From: Pirellulales bacterium
GTDB lineage: Bacteria > Planctomycetota > Planctomycetia > Pirellulales > Lacipirellulaceae
Reading direction: 5' to 3'
Assembly (NCBI GenBank): GCA_019636345.1
Contig: JAHBXQ010000004.1
Span: 124,001-188,000 of the forward strand
Length of the DNA: 64,000 nt
The notes below the pieces were generated by a model that was given only the letters and a program-made list of their open reading frames with translations, was not told the origin of the DNA and did no database searches. The position numbers and the translations under genes were made by a program. Shown piece by piece: positions 23,933-32,948 of this stretch; the first letter of the stretch is position 1; every line of letters starts with the position of its first letter.

Positions 23933-25234
23933 CTAATTGCTGATCGAGCGGAAGTTGTTGAAGTTGAAATTCCCGAACGAGAACTGCGGGAACATCGCGT
24001 AGAGACCGTTCGTAAAGAACTGGTTGATAAACTCGTTGACGACCAGGATCGGCGCCTTGGGGACGACGACGATGTCGCCGTCGTTGAGCCAGATTTCGTC
24101 GGCCGGCGCCGGGCGGCGGGCGTAGAGGGCGCCCTGGATGTCGAGCATCGTCGCCATCAGCCGCCAGTCGTCGCCGCGACGGAACACGACCACCTGCCGG
24201 AGGTTCGCCCCGGGGATCCATCCGCCGGCCATGCTGATCGCCCCCATGAGACTCGTCGGCCCGTCGAGCGAGTACCGTCCCGCGGTCCGCACCTCGCCCA
24301 GGACGAAGACGTTTCGCGGCGCCCGCTGGGTCAGCACGGGCGTGATCTCGACGCCGGGGATCATCGCCCGATACCGAGCGTTCAGTTCCATTTGCAGCTC
24401 GTCCAGGGTGAGCCCTTGGGCGCACACCGCCCCCAGCGCGGGGAGATAGATCCGTCCGTCGGGGTTGATCGTCGTCTCGAGCCGCAACCCGCCGCTGGCG
24501 CCCTGCCGAGCGTCGACCGAGTCGATCAGATCTTGCAGCCGCGTGTTGAACAGGATCGGCGTCACCGTGATCGCGGGGACCTTGTAGAACTTCTTGTAGC
24601 GCTCTTCGAGCTGCAGTCGCAGCGCATCGACCGTCAGATGAGCCGCCCGCACTTGTCCCAGCAGCGGCAGGCTGATCGTGCCGTCGGGCTGGATGATCAG
24701 TTCCCGGCGGATGTTGTCCTGCCCCCCGTCGGCGCTGCCGCCGCCGGCCGCGTCGCCGGTGAGCGACTCGACGCGGATCGTATCGCCCACCTGCAGCGCA
24801 TACGGCCCGTCGTGCGACTCGCGCGTCAGACGGAAAACGAACGACACCTTGTCATCGACGCGAATGCGGTACTCGGGGACGTGAGCAGTACGGGCGTGCC
24901 CCACGTACTCGCCTTGGGCATAGGCCTGCCAGTTGACATGGCCGCGAGACTCCCAGCCCGGTTCGCCCCGACCGGCGCCGGCCGTTCCGTCGACGCCCCA
25001 GATCGGGTGAGGCGCCGCGGGCCCAAGCGCCTGGCACAGTCGCACTTGGTCCCAGGGGACGCACCGAGAGGTCGTCGCCGCTGGGCCGGGCCACTCGGTC
25101 CGCGGCATCGGCGCCCGCAGCGCCGCCGCGGTCGCGGCAAGACTGGCTCCGATCAGGCAGGCGGTCGCAAGCGGGGTGCGCATAACGTCAATCGGCGAGC
25201 AGAGGTTCAATCGTTCGGGGAACGGCTTGGTCAT
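23933..25234 (-). CDS. Polysaccharide export protein (Wza-like, SLBB domains)
   Basis: Outer-membrane polysaccharide export proteins form the exit channel for capsule or exopolysaccharide. The protein has a signal-like segment (RTPLATACLIGASLAATAAA), then the Poly_export domain (about 130-240: YALQVGDTIRVESLTG, IIQPDGTISLPLLGQVRAAH, LTVDALRLQLEERYKKFYKV) and SLBB-type repeats (VFVLGEVRTAGRYSLDGPTS, AGGWIPGANLRQVVVFRRGD, DIVVVPKAP). The ATG at 25234 overlaps the upstream stop by 4 bp; an in-frame ATG at 25183 gives a more usual signal peptide. A phenylalanine/asparagine-rich tail (FPQFSFGNFNFNNFRS) ends the protein. No lipobox Cys is evident. Confidence 0.9.
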   Translation of the reverse strand: MTKPFPERLNLCSPIDVMRTPLATACLIGASLAATAAALRAPMPRTEWPGPAATTSRCVPWDQVRLCQALGPAAPHPIWGVDGTAGAGRGEPGWESRGHVNWQAYAQGEYVGHARTAHVPEYRIRVDDKVSFVFRLTRESHDGPYALQVGDTIRVESLTGDAAGGGSADGGQDNIRRELIIQPDGTISLPLLGQVRAAHLTVDALRLQLEERYKKFYKVPAITVTPILFNTRLQDLIDSVDARQGASGGLRLETTINPDGRIYLPALGAVCAQGLTLDELQMELNARYRAMIPGVEITPVLTQRAPRNVFVLGEVRTAGRYSLDGPTSLMGAISMAGGWIPGANLRQVVVFRRGDDWRLMATMLDIQGALYARRPAPADEIWLNDGDIVVVPKAPILVVNEFINQFFTNGLYAMFPQFSFGNFNFNNFRSISN

Positions 25235-26727
25235 CGCATGAACCGCGCCGCGTCAGGAATCGCCATCGACTGCGGCCCGACAGGATTGCGAGCGGTTTGC
25301 GCGGGCCATCCGCCGGGCGCCGATTGCGAACCGGGAACAGCGAGCGCGCCGTACGCGGCGCCGTCGGGGGGCGCGACCTGCGCGAATTGCTGCGGCGGAA
25401 GCCACGCCACACGCGGGTCGGGGATGCGCGCCGCGAGTTGGGCCGCATACCGATTGGCTTGCTCGGCGCCTTCGAGATTCCCCAGCGACCGCTCGACGCG
25501 TGCCAGGTTCTTCAGCACCGTGGGGTCGGGTTGCTCGGCAGCAACTTGACGCAACAGGCTTCCCGCCTCGGCGTAGTGCCCGGTTTCGGCCAGCAGCACG
25601 CCCAACTCATGCGCAGCGAGGTAGTTGTCGTCCCGCGCGAGCAGCGCCGCCTGCTGAAAGGCGACCGCCCTGCGCACTGCCTGCGGGTAGTCGGTCGCAC
25701 CGGGGGAGTGCATCTGGCCGTGAAGCTTGCCCAAGGCGTGCAGGGCCATCGACCCGGACGCCTCGCCCGCCACCGCGGCAGCGAGCTTGGACTGGGCGTA
25801 CTGGCAGTAACGGTCGGCAAGCGCCACGGGCGAAGCCCCGCCGCGCGGGTCGCTTCTGCCGATCGGCGTCTTATGCGAGCGGACCAGCACGTCGATCTCG
25901 ACCTTCGCGTCCGCCTGAGCGGGCAGGGCGAGGAAATCGTTCGCCTCGTCGAGCGCCCGCAACCCCGCGGCCAACGCCATGCTGCGGCGCACCGTGCCCG
26001 TGCGCGCGTCCTTCGCCTCGGCGATCAGCTTGAGCGTGCCGACGAATCTCTTTTCCGCGGCATAGTAGGCGCCGCGGCGGGCCAGCTCATATCCTTCGCG
26101 GATTTGGCGGCGTGCTCGGTCTTCGATTTTCTGGCCTGTCATCGACCCCGAGAGCGTGAGGCGATTGTTCGGTTGGCCGGCCTCCGCGACCTCGCTCTCG
26201 GTCGGAAGGACTTGCCCCTGTAATTCCGCCAGTTCGGTCGCAATGCTTGGCGACGGGGCCGATGGAGACTGCCGAGCGACGTCTGCCTCAGGAACGTCAG
26301 CCTCAGGAATTGACGGGAACGCGAGCGATTGCTCCTGAGGCGGGTCCGCGGGGCGGGGGAGTTCCGTCGGCGGCATCAGCATGGGGCCTGGCGCGGGGGT
26401 CGGAACGACGCCGTACGCTTCGCCCAAGGACGCCGAGTCGGGCGCCGCGAAGTCCGCAATCGGGGCCTTCCAGGTCGGAACAAGCGGCGTGGAATCAGCC
26501 GGAGTCGGAAGCGTCGGCTGCGGGGCGGATTGTCCTTCGCGCTCCACAGGGGGGGGCGGCGAAGCGAACGACCAAGCCGGTCCGCCGGTAACGACCGTCG
26601 GCGGCGACTCGAACTGAGACGCCGGTGGCTCGGCGTAGCGATACGCCCAGGCGACCAGCGGGGTCGCCGCGCACGCGACCCACACCCATCCGGGCGTCGA
26701 CGACGATTGGCGATACCGCTTCCGCAT
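25231..26727 (-). CDS. Membrane-anchored TPR-containing protein
   Basis: The 498-residue product has one N-terminal membrane segment (GWVWVACAATPLVAWAYRY), a Pro/Ser/Ala-rich linker (about 40-190), and a helical C-terminal half with TPR-like repeats, for example YPQAVRRAVAFQQAALLARD, NYLAAHELGVLLAETGHYAE, AGSLLRQVAAEQPDPTVLKN and LARVERSLGNLEGAEQANRY. ATG 26727 follows GGGAAGG. It overlaps the next gene, the polysaccharide export protein, by 4 bp (ATGA). A scaffolding role in the export machinery is inferred from that coupling. Confidence 0.8.
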   Translation of the reverse strand: MRKRYRQSSSTPGWVWVACAATPLVAWAYRYAEPPASQFESPPTVVTGGPAWSFASPPPPVEREGQSAPQPTLPTPADSTPLVPTWKAPIADFAAPDSASLGEAYGVVPTPAPGPMLMPPTELPRPADPPQEQSLAFPSIPEADVPEADVARQSPSAPSPSIATELAELQGQVLPTESEVAEAGQPNNRLTLSGSMTGQKIEDRARRQIREGYELARRGAYYAAEKRFVGTLKLIAEAKDARTGTVRRSMALAAGLRALDEANDFLALPAQADAKVEIDVLVRSHKTPIGRSDPRGGASPVALADRYCQYAQSKLAAAVAGEASGSMALHALGKLHGQMHSPGATDYPQAVRRAVAFQQAALLARDDNYLAAHELGVLLAETGHYAEAGSLLRQVAAEQPDPTVLKNLARVERSLGNLEGAEQANRYAAQLAARIPDPRVAWLPPQQFAQVAPPDGAAYGALAVPGSQSAPGGWPAQTARNPVGPQSMAIPDAARFMR

Positions 26728-26967
26728 AGCGCCTTCCCTGGCTCGACGGAGCACGGCGCGAACGCGCGACGCTCCAGGCGCAGAATCCTCCTGCGCTCGG
26801 TTCTGATTTCGACCGTCGCGACGCTGCGGTGTCAGCAAATCCGCTACCACCGACTTAACCGCGTAAGCTGGCGAAGCCCCCAGGCGTCACAGCCCGCAAA
26901 GCTTCGCGGCAAAGCGATGAGAATGGCCCGCCGCCAGTGCCAGCAGCTAGCAGAGCATGTCGTCAGT

Positions 26968-28119
26968 TCACCGGATGCGACTCATCTGCCGCTGGAATTC
27001 CGACTCCAACTGCTGGAGATCGCCGAAGTGCTTGCGAAACTCCTCGAGTCGCGCCGCAGGTTTGACCTCGACGAGTTGGGGCTTCGCGGCGATCGCCTGC
27101 AGGTACGCGACGTACTCTTGCTGGCGCCACTTCACGAGGAAGTACGTCAGGGCCCACGCTTGGGCGTAGGCGTCGACCGCCGTCTGCGGGTTGCGGAACA
27201 CGTCGTCGCCTCCCACGATCCGCTCAAACGGCAGCAACCGGCCCGCGGCCTCGTTCGCCTGATACAGTTCCCACCGCGAAGAGTTCACTTCGCCGATCCC
27301 CGCCCAGCCGCGCGTGCTGCGCAGATCGGGGGTTTCGAAGAACTCGGCGAGCCCCTCGCTCATCCACACGGGGTTGTCGGCGAATCGCTTCTGCAACCCG
27401 CAGTTGAACGAGATCTGGTGAGTCGCCTCGTGCACGATGGTGGCCACCAGCGGCTCGGCTGCGGGCAGGGTCAGCAGCGATACGATGTCCGCCCGTGATC
27501 CGGAGTTGCTGAACCCTCGCACGACCGCCTGAGCGCCGGTCAGGTCGTACATGATGATCCGGTTGGTCGCCATGCTGTAGTAGCCGATGACGTTCCGTGC
27601 ACTGGCGCCCAATTCCGGCACGGCGTGCTGCAAGTAACTCGCCTCGTCGGAGAATACGATCACCGGCAGGGGGCGCTGCGGAACGTCGACCTCGCAGCCC
27701 CGTTTCTTCCAGTACGAGACGAACCCCTTTTGCAACCGCTCCAAGAGCGAGCTGCACCACTTGGCGTACGCGGCGGTCGTGTTGTAGCAGACGACGTAGT
27801 TCTTCGAGTGATGCACGCGGAAATCCGCGGGAAGTTCCTTGAGCAGTTCCTCGGCCAGTCCCTTCGCGTCGAGCAGTTCGAACGGGCGATCGTCGGTCGA
27901 ACGATTGCGAACCTGTGCGGCGGGGATGACGTGCAACTGGTCGCTGGGAGTGCGAAGCACGACTCCGCCGGCGCGGTCTTCAAGCACGATCTCGCCGGCG
28001 TGTTCAACCAATTGGCGCTCGACCGTGTGCAGCACCCGCTCGAGCGCAGCGGTAGGCCGCGCCGTCAGCAGCAGGCCGAGCGTCGCCAGCGCTGCAAGGA
28101 TCGTCCGCCGGCGTCTCAT
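26968..28119 (-). CDS. DUF1570 family protein, putative exported zinc metallopeptidase
   Basis: The 383-residue protein has a signal peptide (RRRTILAALATLGLLLTARP, cleavage near TAA/LE) and a C-terminal metallopeptidase-like domain with VHEATHQISFN (His230, Glu231, His234), followed by NPVWMSEGLAEFFETP, the gluzincin-type third-ligand region. DUF1570 is abundant in planctomycetes and its substrates are not known. The start ATG overlaps the upstream gene's stop by 4 bp (28116-28119), so the two are translated together. Confidence 0.88.
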   Translation of the reverse strand: MRRRRTILAALATLGLLLTARPTAALERVLHTVERQLVEHAGEIVLEDRAGGVVLRTPSDQLHVIPAAQVRNRSTDDRPFELLDAKGLAEELLKELPADFRVHHSKNYVVCYNTTAAYAKWCSSLLERLQKGFVSYWKKRGCEVDVPQRPLPVIVFSDEASYLQHAVPELGASARNVIGYYSMATNRIIMYDLTGAQAVVRGFSNSGSRADIVSLLTLPAAEPLVATIVHEATHQISFNCGLQKRFADNPVWMSEGLAEFFETPDLRSTRGWAGIGEVNSSRWELYQANEAAGRLLPFERIVGGDDVFRNPQTAVDAYAQAWALTYFLVKWRQQEYVAYLQAIAAKPQLVEVKPAARLEEFRKHFGDLQQLESEFQRQMSRIR

Positions 28120-29804
28120 TCCCCGCCCCCTTCGCGATACAACGGCAAGTAACGGTAGTAGACTTCGAGGGTCAGGACGCTGAGGGCCGTCGTGTACACC
28201 CGGCCCCCGTCGCGGGAATAGCTCTCTTCAAAGTACCAGCTTCCTTGTTCGTGGTCGCTAGTGCTTTGCGATTTGACCAAGTAGTCGCGCATCTTGGGAT
28301 TCCAACGGATCCAGTCCGACCCCCCCGCGTGGTGCAGCACGAGCGTCGCATAGTAGTTGTAGTACATGTGGTTGTCCTCGGGCCGCTGGCTGCCGAGATT
28401 CGCCACCCCTTTTTGCAGCGGGCGATGGCTCCGCGGCCAACCCTCGAACATCCGGCACAACAACCCAATTGCCGACGTGGCCCGCGTGCCTCTCTGCCCC
28501 TGGACGTAGCCGTATTCGGCGCCGTCGTTGACGGCGTTCGTGTCGAGGAACCCGCTCAGCTTGCGCCAGGTTTCATAGGGCACGGGGATCCCGCCGATCG
28601 CGCCGCTCTTGAGGGCCATCGCCTGCCAACCGCTGACTGTCACGTCGCCGGCTGTGGGGGTCTCGAACGCGGGAGCGTAGCGCCACCCCCCGTCGGGGTA
28701 CTGGGCGTTGACGATGAACTTGACCGCCTGCTCGGCCGGTTCGCGCAGCGCGCGGTCGCCGGTCATCGCGTACGCCTCGGTCAAGGCCAAAGTCGCGATC
28801 CCGTGCGAGTACATCGTGTCCACCTTGTTCCGCAGCAGGTCGACGGCGTTGGCCAGAGCCCCGGACCCGCCGGCGCGTTCCCTGCTGATTTCGCGGACCC
28901 GCGTGTCGCGCAGGTCGCCGCCATGGGTGGTGACGGCCATCGTCTCGGTGAGGTAGTACACCCCTCGCTGCACCGTCTCGGCGTATTTGCCGTCGCGATG
29001 GGTGTAGCCGCCGCCCAGGAACGACAACAGCGCGAGCCCCGTCGCGGCAGTGCTCGAAGCGTTCGTCCCCGAGTTGCGGCAGTAGCCGGCGCAGTTCGGG
29101 CAGCGTTCAAGATCGAACCGCCAAGCGCCGTCGGGATACTGGTGCGCGGCAAGCCAAGCGAGCCCCGCCTCGACGGCCGCCTCGCTGGCGTCGCTTCCCC
29201 CGCCGGCCAGGGCGCGACCGTGGCGATTCGCCAGCCGTCGTCCTTCGAGCCCCCCGCCCAGCGTCGACAGCGAGCCGGCGTCGGCGGCGAACGGTTCGAA
29301 TGCGATCTCGCCGATTGTCGCGATCGGGTCGACGAGTACGGGCGTGGTCGGAGTCGACGCATTGGTCGGCGCTGCGTCGAGATTGCCCACCAGCGGCTCG
29401 CTGGTCGTCGGCAGGTCCGACTCGACGCCTCCGGCCAGCGACGTGTCGAATTGCAACTCGGCCTCGTCGTCGGGGGTCGTGTCGACGAACCCCTCCAAGA
29501 GCAAGGCGGGGCCCAAGCCGCGGGGAGAGAACACCAAGAGCGACAAGCAAAGCACGATCGCCGCATGGATTGCGGCGCTGGCGAGCCACGCCGAGGCCCG
29601 CCCCTCGCGAATCGCCTCGTCGATCGCGGCGCCAACTGACCAGCGGCGCCGGCCAGAGGATTCGGCGGTTGCGTCCGCCTCGGCAGGTTCAGGAGGAACC
29701 GACGCAAGACCCCCGACCGGCGGCGCAGCCTCGCCGGGGCCGACCGAAACAAAGCTCGGCGGCCGGACCGCGACGGGCGAATTAGGGACCGACGGCGCCG
29801 ACAA
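28116..29804 (-). CDS. Membrane protein with squalene-cyclase-like alpha/alpha-barrel repeats
   Basis: The 562-residue protein has a Pro/Ala-rich N-terminus, one membrane helix ([20 protein letters not shown], about 75-100), a linker, and from about residue 200 repeats of the prenyltransferase/squalene-oxidase type: [60 protein letters not shown] and [18 protein letters not shown] Cys pair cluster (CPNCAGYC) sits in the first repeat. Related planctomycete proteins have no known enzymatic activity, and I see no DxDD cyclase motif. The topology puts the barrel outside the cytoplasm. It heads the minus-strand run with DUF1570, TPR and Wza-like genes. Confidence 0.82.
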   Translation of the reverse strand: MSAPSVPNSPVAVRPPSFVSVGPGEAAPPVGGLASVPPEPAEADATAESSGRRRWSVGAAIDEAIREGRASAWLASAAIHAAIVLCLSLLVFSPRGLGPALLLEGFVDTTPDDEAELQFDTSLAGGVESDLPTTSEPLVGNLDAAPTNASTPTTPVLVDPIATIGEIAFEPFAADAGSLSTLGGGLEGRRLANRHGRALAGGGSDASEAAVEAGLAWLAAHQYPDGAWRFDLERCPNCAGYCRNSGTNASSTAATGLALLSFLGGGYTHRDGKYAETVQRGVYYLTETMAVTTHGGDLRDTRVREISRERAGGSGALANAVDLLRNKVDTMYSHGIATLALTEAYAMTGDRALREPAEQAVKFIVNAQYPDGGWRYAPAFETPTAGDVTVSGWQAMALKSGAIGGIPVPYETWRKLSGFLDTNAVNDGAEYGYVQGQRGTRATSAIGLLCRMFEGWPRSHRPLQKGVANLGSQRPEDNHMYYNYYATLVLHHAGGSDWIRWNPKMRDYLVKSQSTSDHEQGSWYFEESYSRDGGRVYTTALSVLTLEVYYRYLPLYREGGGE

Positions 29805-30034
29805 TGGCCTCTCCTGGCGGCTGCTCCGGTGACTCTGGCGACCGCAACTCCCCCTGCGGGCCGAGTTTAAGTATACCCCGGTCCTGCAAAAAATGCCCCC
29901 GAGAACTGCTCGGGCGGCCCTGGCAAGGTTCGCCCTTCGGCCCTAAAATGCCGGGTCAGCCGCTGCCGCGGGGAGCCAAACCCTGCCGGCGCGCCCCCCG
30001 ACCACCCCCTCAATTGTTTGCGAGAGTCCCTGCC

Positions 30035-30211
30035 ATGGCCAAGAGCGGCGGCAAGAAGAAGAAGAAGGTGGAAACCGTGTTTCTCGTCTGCGACGAGACC
30101 GGCGACTACAACTACACGCTCCGCCGAAAGACCGGCGGCGAGAAGTTGAAGCTCAAGAAGTATTGCCCGCGGTTGCGGAAACACACGCTGCACGTCGAGA
30201 AGAAGAAGTAG
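30035..30211 (+). CDS. rpmG: 50S ribosomal protein L33
   Basis: The 58-residue product [20 protein letters not shown]...[22 protein letters not shown] is a standard L33, including YCPRLRKHT near the end. Each half contains a single Cys (C19, C44), so the full four-Cys zinc ribbon of C+ L33 is absent. It starts at ATG 30035; the frame is open upstream but unlike L33. It is followed after 80 bp of hairpin-rich spacer by recJ. Confidence 0.95.
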   Translation: MAKSGGKKKKKVETVFLVCDETGDYNYTLRRKTGGEKLKLKKYCPRLRKHTLHVEKKK

Positions 30212-30212
30212 C

Positions 30213-30280
30213 CGCGCTCGCCGGCAAGCGCGCTCCGATCCTCAGAGCGCAAGCCCGAGCCCCAGAGCGTAAGCTCGGGG
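30213..30280. repeat. Hairpin-forming repeats in the rpmG-recJ spacer
   Basis: Two dyads fill the spacer: CGCGCT/AGCGCG at 30213-30218 and 30227-30232, and CCCGAGC/GCTCGGG at 30254-30260 and 30273-30279. A 12-mer CAGAGCG(C/T)AAGC is present twice (30243-30254 and 30263-30274). No U-run follows, so these look like intergenic REP-type repeats and not terminators. Confidence 0.5.
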
Positions 30281-30291
30281 AGAAAGTCCCC

Positions 30292-32031
30292 ATGCCCAAA
30301 CGCTGGCGGATCGCCCCCTACGATCGCGAGCGGGTTGCCCAACTCGAACTGGCGGCCGGGGTTCCCGCGGTCGTCGCTCAGCTTCTGCTCGCTCGCGGCA
30401 TTCATGACCCCGCAGAGGCGCGAAGCTTCCTCGACCCGAAGCTCACAGGGCTCCGCAATCCCGACGAGCTCCCCGGCGCCGCGGCCGCAGCCGACCTGAT
30501 CTACGACGCCCTTCGCGCCGGTCGACGGATCACCGTCTACGGCGACTACGACGCCGACGGCATGACCGCGACGGCAATTCTGCTGCGGTGCTTCCGGTTG
30601 CTTGGGGCGAAGGTCGACTCCTACATCCCGCACCGCATCGACGAGGGATACGGCCTGAACGACGACGCATTGCGGCGGCTGGCGGCCGACGGGGCCGACG
30701 TCGTGGTGACCGTCGACTGCGGCATAGCCAGCGTCGCGGAAGCGGCGCTCGCTGCAGAGCTGGGACTCACGCTGGTCGTCACCGATCATCACCAGATGGC
30801 CGCGGAGCTGCCCGCCGCTGCGGCGCTGGTCCATCCTGCGCTCCCTGGTTGCGCCTACCCGTTTCCCGGCCTCTGCGGCGCAGCGGTCGCGTTCAAGCTG
30901 GCGTGGGCCTTGTGCCAACGTGCGGCCGGCGCCAAACGCGTCACCGAGCCGATGCGCCGCTTCCTGATGCAGGCGGTCGGGTTGGCCGCGATCGGCACCG
31001 TGGCCGACGTCGTACCGCTCGTCGACGAGAACCGCATCCTCGTACGCGAAGGGCTCAAGGCGCTGCGCCACTCGCCGACCGTCGGCGTGGCTGCGCTCCT
31101 TAAGCAAACCAATCTCGCCGACAAGGAAGCGCTCGATGGCGAGGATCTCGGCTTCACGATCGGCCCTCGCTTAAACGCCACGGGTCGGCTTGGCCAAGCC
31201 GAGATGGGGGTCGAACTGCTGACGACCGAGGATCCCGAGCGGGCCGCGAAGCTGGCCGCGTTCATCGATGAACTCAACGCCGAGCGGCAAACGCTGGAAC
31301 GCAGCATGCTTCGCTCCGCGGACAAGCAGGCCCGCGAGCGGTTCGACCCGCAGCGCGACCCGGCCCTGGTCCTCGCCGACCACGAGTGGCACCCGGGGAT
31401 CATTGGAATCGTCGCCGGACGGCTCGCCGAAAAGTACCACAAGCCGGTCGTCCTGGTCGCCGCCGACAAGCTGGGGGTGAAACCGGGGGTCGGCTCGGCA
31501 CGGAGCGTGCCGGGGTTCGACCTGCACGCGGCGCTGACCGAGTGCAGCGAACATCTGGAAGGGCACGGCGGACACGCCGCTGCCGCGGGTTTGCGTGTCG
31601 CCGAGGCGCGCTTGCCCGTATTCCGCCGCGCGTTCTGCGAAGTCGCGGCCCGCGAGTTGGGAGAGGGCGCCGCCGTGCCTGACCTGCGAGTCGACGCCGA
31701 GGCGGTTCTGTCGATGCTCACCCATCAAACGGTCGCCCAAATCGAGAGCCTCGCCCCGTTCGGCCACGGCAACAGTCGGCCCGTCCTGTGCACCAGCAAC
31801 GTGCGTCTGACCGAAGCCCCGCGCCGCATGGGGGGCGCCGGTCGGCACCTGTCGATGACCGTCGCCCAGCACGGCGTGCGGATGCGGGCGGTTGCGTTCG
31901 GCGGCGGCGACTGGGAGGAGGAACTTGCGGCGATCGACGGCGAGTTGTCGATCGCCTTCCGCCCGGTCATTAACCGGTATCGCGGTCGAGCGAGCGTCGA
32001 GATCCATCTTGCCGATTGGCGCGTGGATTGA
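30292..32031 (+). CDS. recJ: Single-stranded-DNA-specific exonuclease RecJ
   Basis: RecJ degrades single-stranded DNA 5' to 3' in recombination and mismatch repair. The 579-residue protein has the DHH phosphoesterase motifs in order: RITVYGDYDADGMTATAILL (motif I), VVTVDCGIASV (II), LTLVVTDHHQM (III, DHH), then LCGAAVAFKLAW. It continues into the DHHA1 domain (EWHPGIIGIVAGRLAEKYHK, GHGGHAAAAGL) and a C-terminal OB-like domain (FGHGNSRPVLCTSNVRL). The ATG at 30292 precedes the conserved WRIAPYDRERV start. It directly follows rpmG on the same strand. Confidence 0.96.
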   Translation: MPKRWRIAPYDRERVAQLELAAGVPAVVAQLLLARGIHDPAEARSFLDPKLTGLRNPDELPGAAAAADLIYDALRAGRRITVYGDYDADGMTATAILLRCFRLLGAKVDSYIPHRIDEGYGLNDDALRRLAADGADVVVTVDCGIASVAEAALAAELGLTLVVTDHHQMAAELPAAAALVHPALPGCAYPFPGLCGAAVAFKLAWALCQRAAGAKRVTEPMRRFLMQAVGLAAIGTVADVVPLVDENRILVREGLKALRHSPTVGVAALLKQTNLADKEALDGEDLGFTIGPRLNATGRLGQAEMGVELLTTEDPERAAKLAAFIDELNAERQTLERSMLRSADKQARERFDPQRDPALVLADHEWHPGIIGIVAGRLAEKYHKPVVLVAADKLGVKPGVGSARSVPGFDLHAALTECSEHLEGHGGHAAAAGLRVAEARLPVFRRAFCEVAARELGEGAAVPDLRVDAEAVLSMLTHQTVAQIESLAPFGHGNSRPVLCTSNVRLTEAPRRMGGAGRHLSMTVAQHGVRMRAVAFGGGDWEEELAAIDGELSIAFRPVINRYRGRASVEIHLADWRVD

Positions 32032-32072
32032 CCTCCGTTCGGCCGCGGCAATACGTCTCCGTTGAGCTTGCC

Positions 32073-32948
32073 GTGTCACGCGCTGCCGTTGAAGACGTCC
32101 CCCTGACCTCGGCGGACTACGCCCGCTTCCACAAGAACGCCCCCGCGGCGCTCGCGCGACGGGGCGCCGGGTTCGCCTGGGAAGAAACCGTCGACGCCCT
32201 GCAGCGGATTCTCTTCGGCGCCTTGCCGATCGTCGGCATGTTGCGGTGGGAGTGGTCGGGCGAGGCGATGTTCGCCTTCCTGATCGCCGGGCTGTGGGTC
32301 GGCATCGCGTGCGACGCTGCCAAGTACTGCTTCCTCAACTCGCAGGCCGAAGCCTTCGCACAGTCCCGCTACGACGACTGGCACGTCTGGATCGTCGCCG
32401 GCGCGATCCGCGACGGGACGCATCGGGCGCCGCCGGCTCACTTGCGGGCCAAGTGGGCTCCGCAATCGGGGGTGTTCGTCGATTTCTTTCTGGGAGGCGC
32501 GTCGACCGCCCTCCTCGTGATCCTGCTGGTGCGCAGCGCCGGCATGGGCTGGGCGGACGTCGCCGTGCCGAGCGTCGCGATCGGGCTCGCCGTGACGGCC
32601 GCGGTGCGCATTGCAGGCACGATCGTCGAGATCCTGCAGCACCGGCGGGCCGACCGCGCGGGGTTCGGGGTCGCTCCGCTGAAGTTCGCCGACGCCGAGC
32701 GGCCGGTCAAGTGCGCCGTCGGCTTGCGCGGCGTCGCGATGTTTCTGCTGCTTTTCCCCGCGGCGATGATCGCCGAGAGCGACTCGCTGCGGCAGAGCGC
32801 CCCGCGGCTGCTGATGCTCGGAGTCAACGGCCTGATCGTCCTGTCGGGTCTCGTGAACCTCGCCGGTCCGCTGCTGCTGCGGGGCGAAACGCGATGGCTG
32901 CGCGATTATCTTGCCCGACGCGACGCCGAGTTCAAGATCACCCCATGA
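32073..32948 (+). CDS. Integral membrane protein of unknown function
   Basis: A frame of about 290 residues predicts about five membrane helices, for example AMFAFLIAGLWVGIACDAAK, GASTALLVILLVRSAGMGWA, VAIGLAVTAAVRIAGTIVEI, GVAMFLLLFPAAMIAE and LMLGVNGLIVLSGLVNLAGP. I recognise no family. The start is uncertain: a GTG at 32073 is used; a TTG at 32016 in the same frame would overlap recJ by 16 bp. The gene ends 11 bp inside lysC, which lies on the opposite strand (tail-to-tail overlap). Confidence 0.6.
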   Translation: MSRAAVEDVPLTSADYARFHKNAPAALARRGAGFAWEETVDALQRILFGALPIVGMLRWEWSGEAMFAFLIAGLWVGIACDAAKYCFLNSQAEAFAQSRYDDWHVWIVAGAIRDGTHRAPPAHLRAKWAPQSGVFVDFFLGGASTALLVILLVRSAGMGWADVAVPSVAIGLAVTAAVRIAGTIVEILQHRRADRAGFGVAPLKFADAERPVKCAVGLRGVAMFLLLFPAAMIAESDSLRQSAPRLLMLGVNGLIVLSGLVNLAGPLLLRGETRWLRDYLARRDAEFKITP

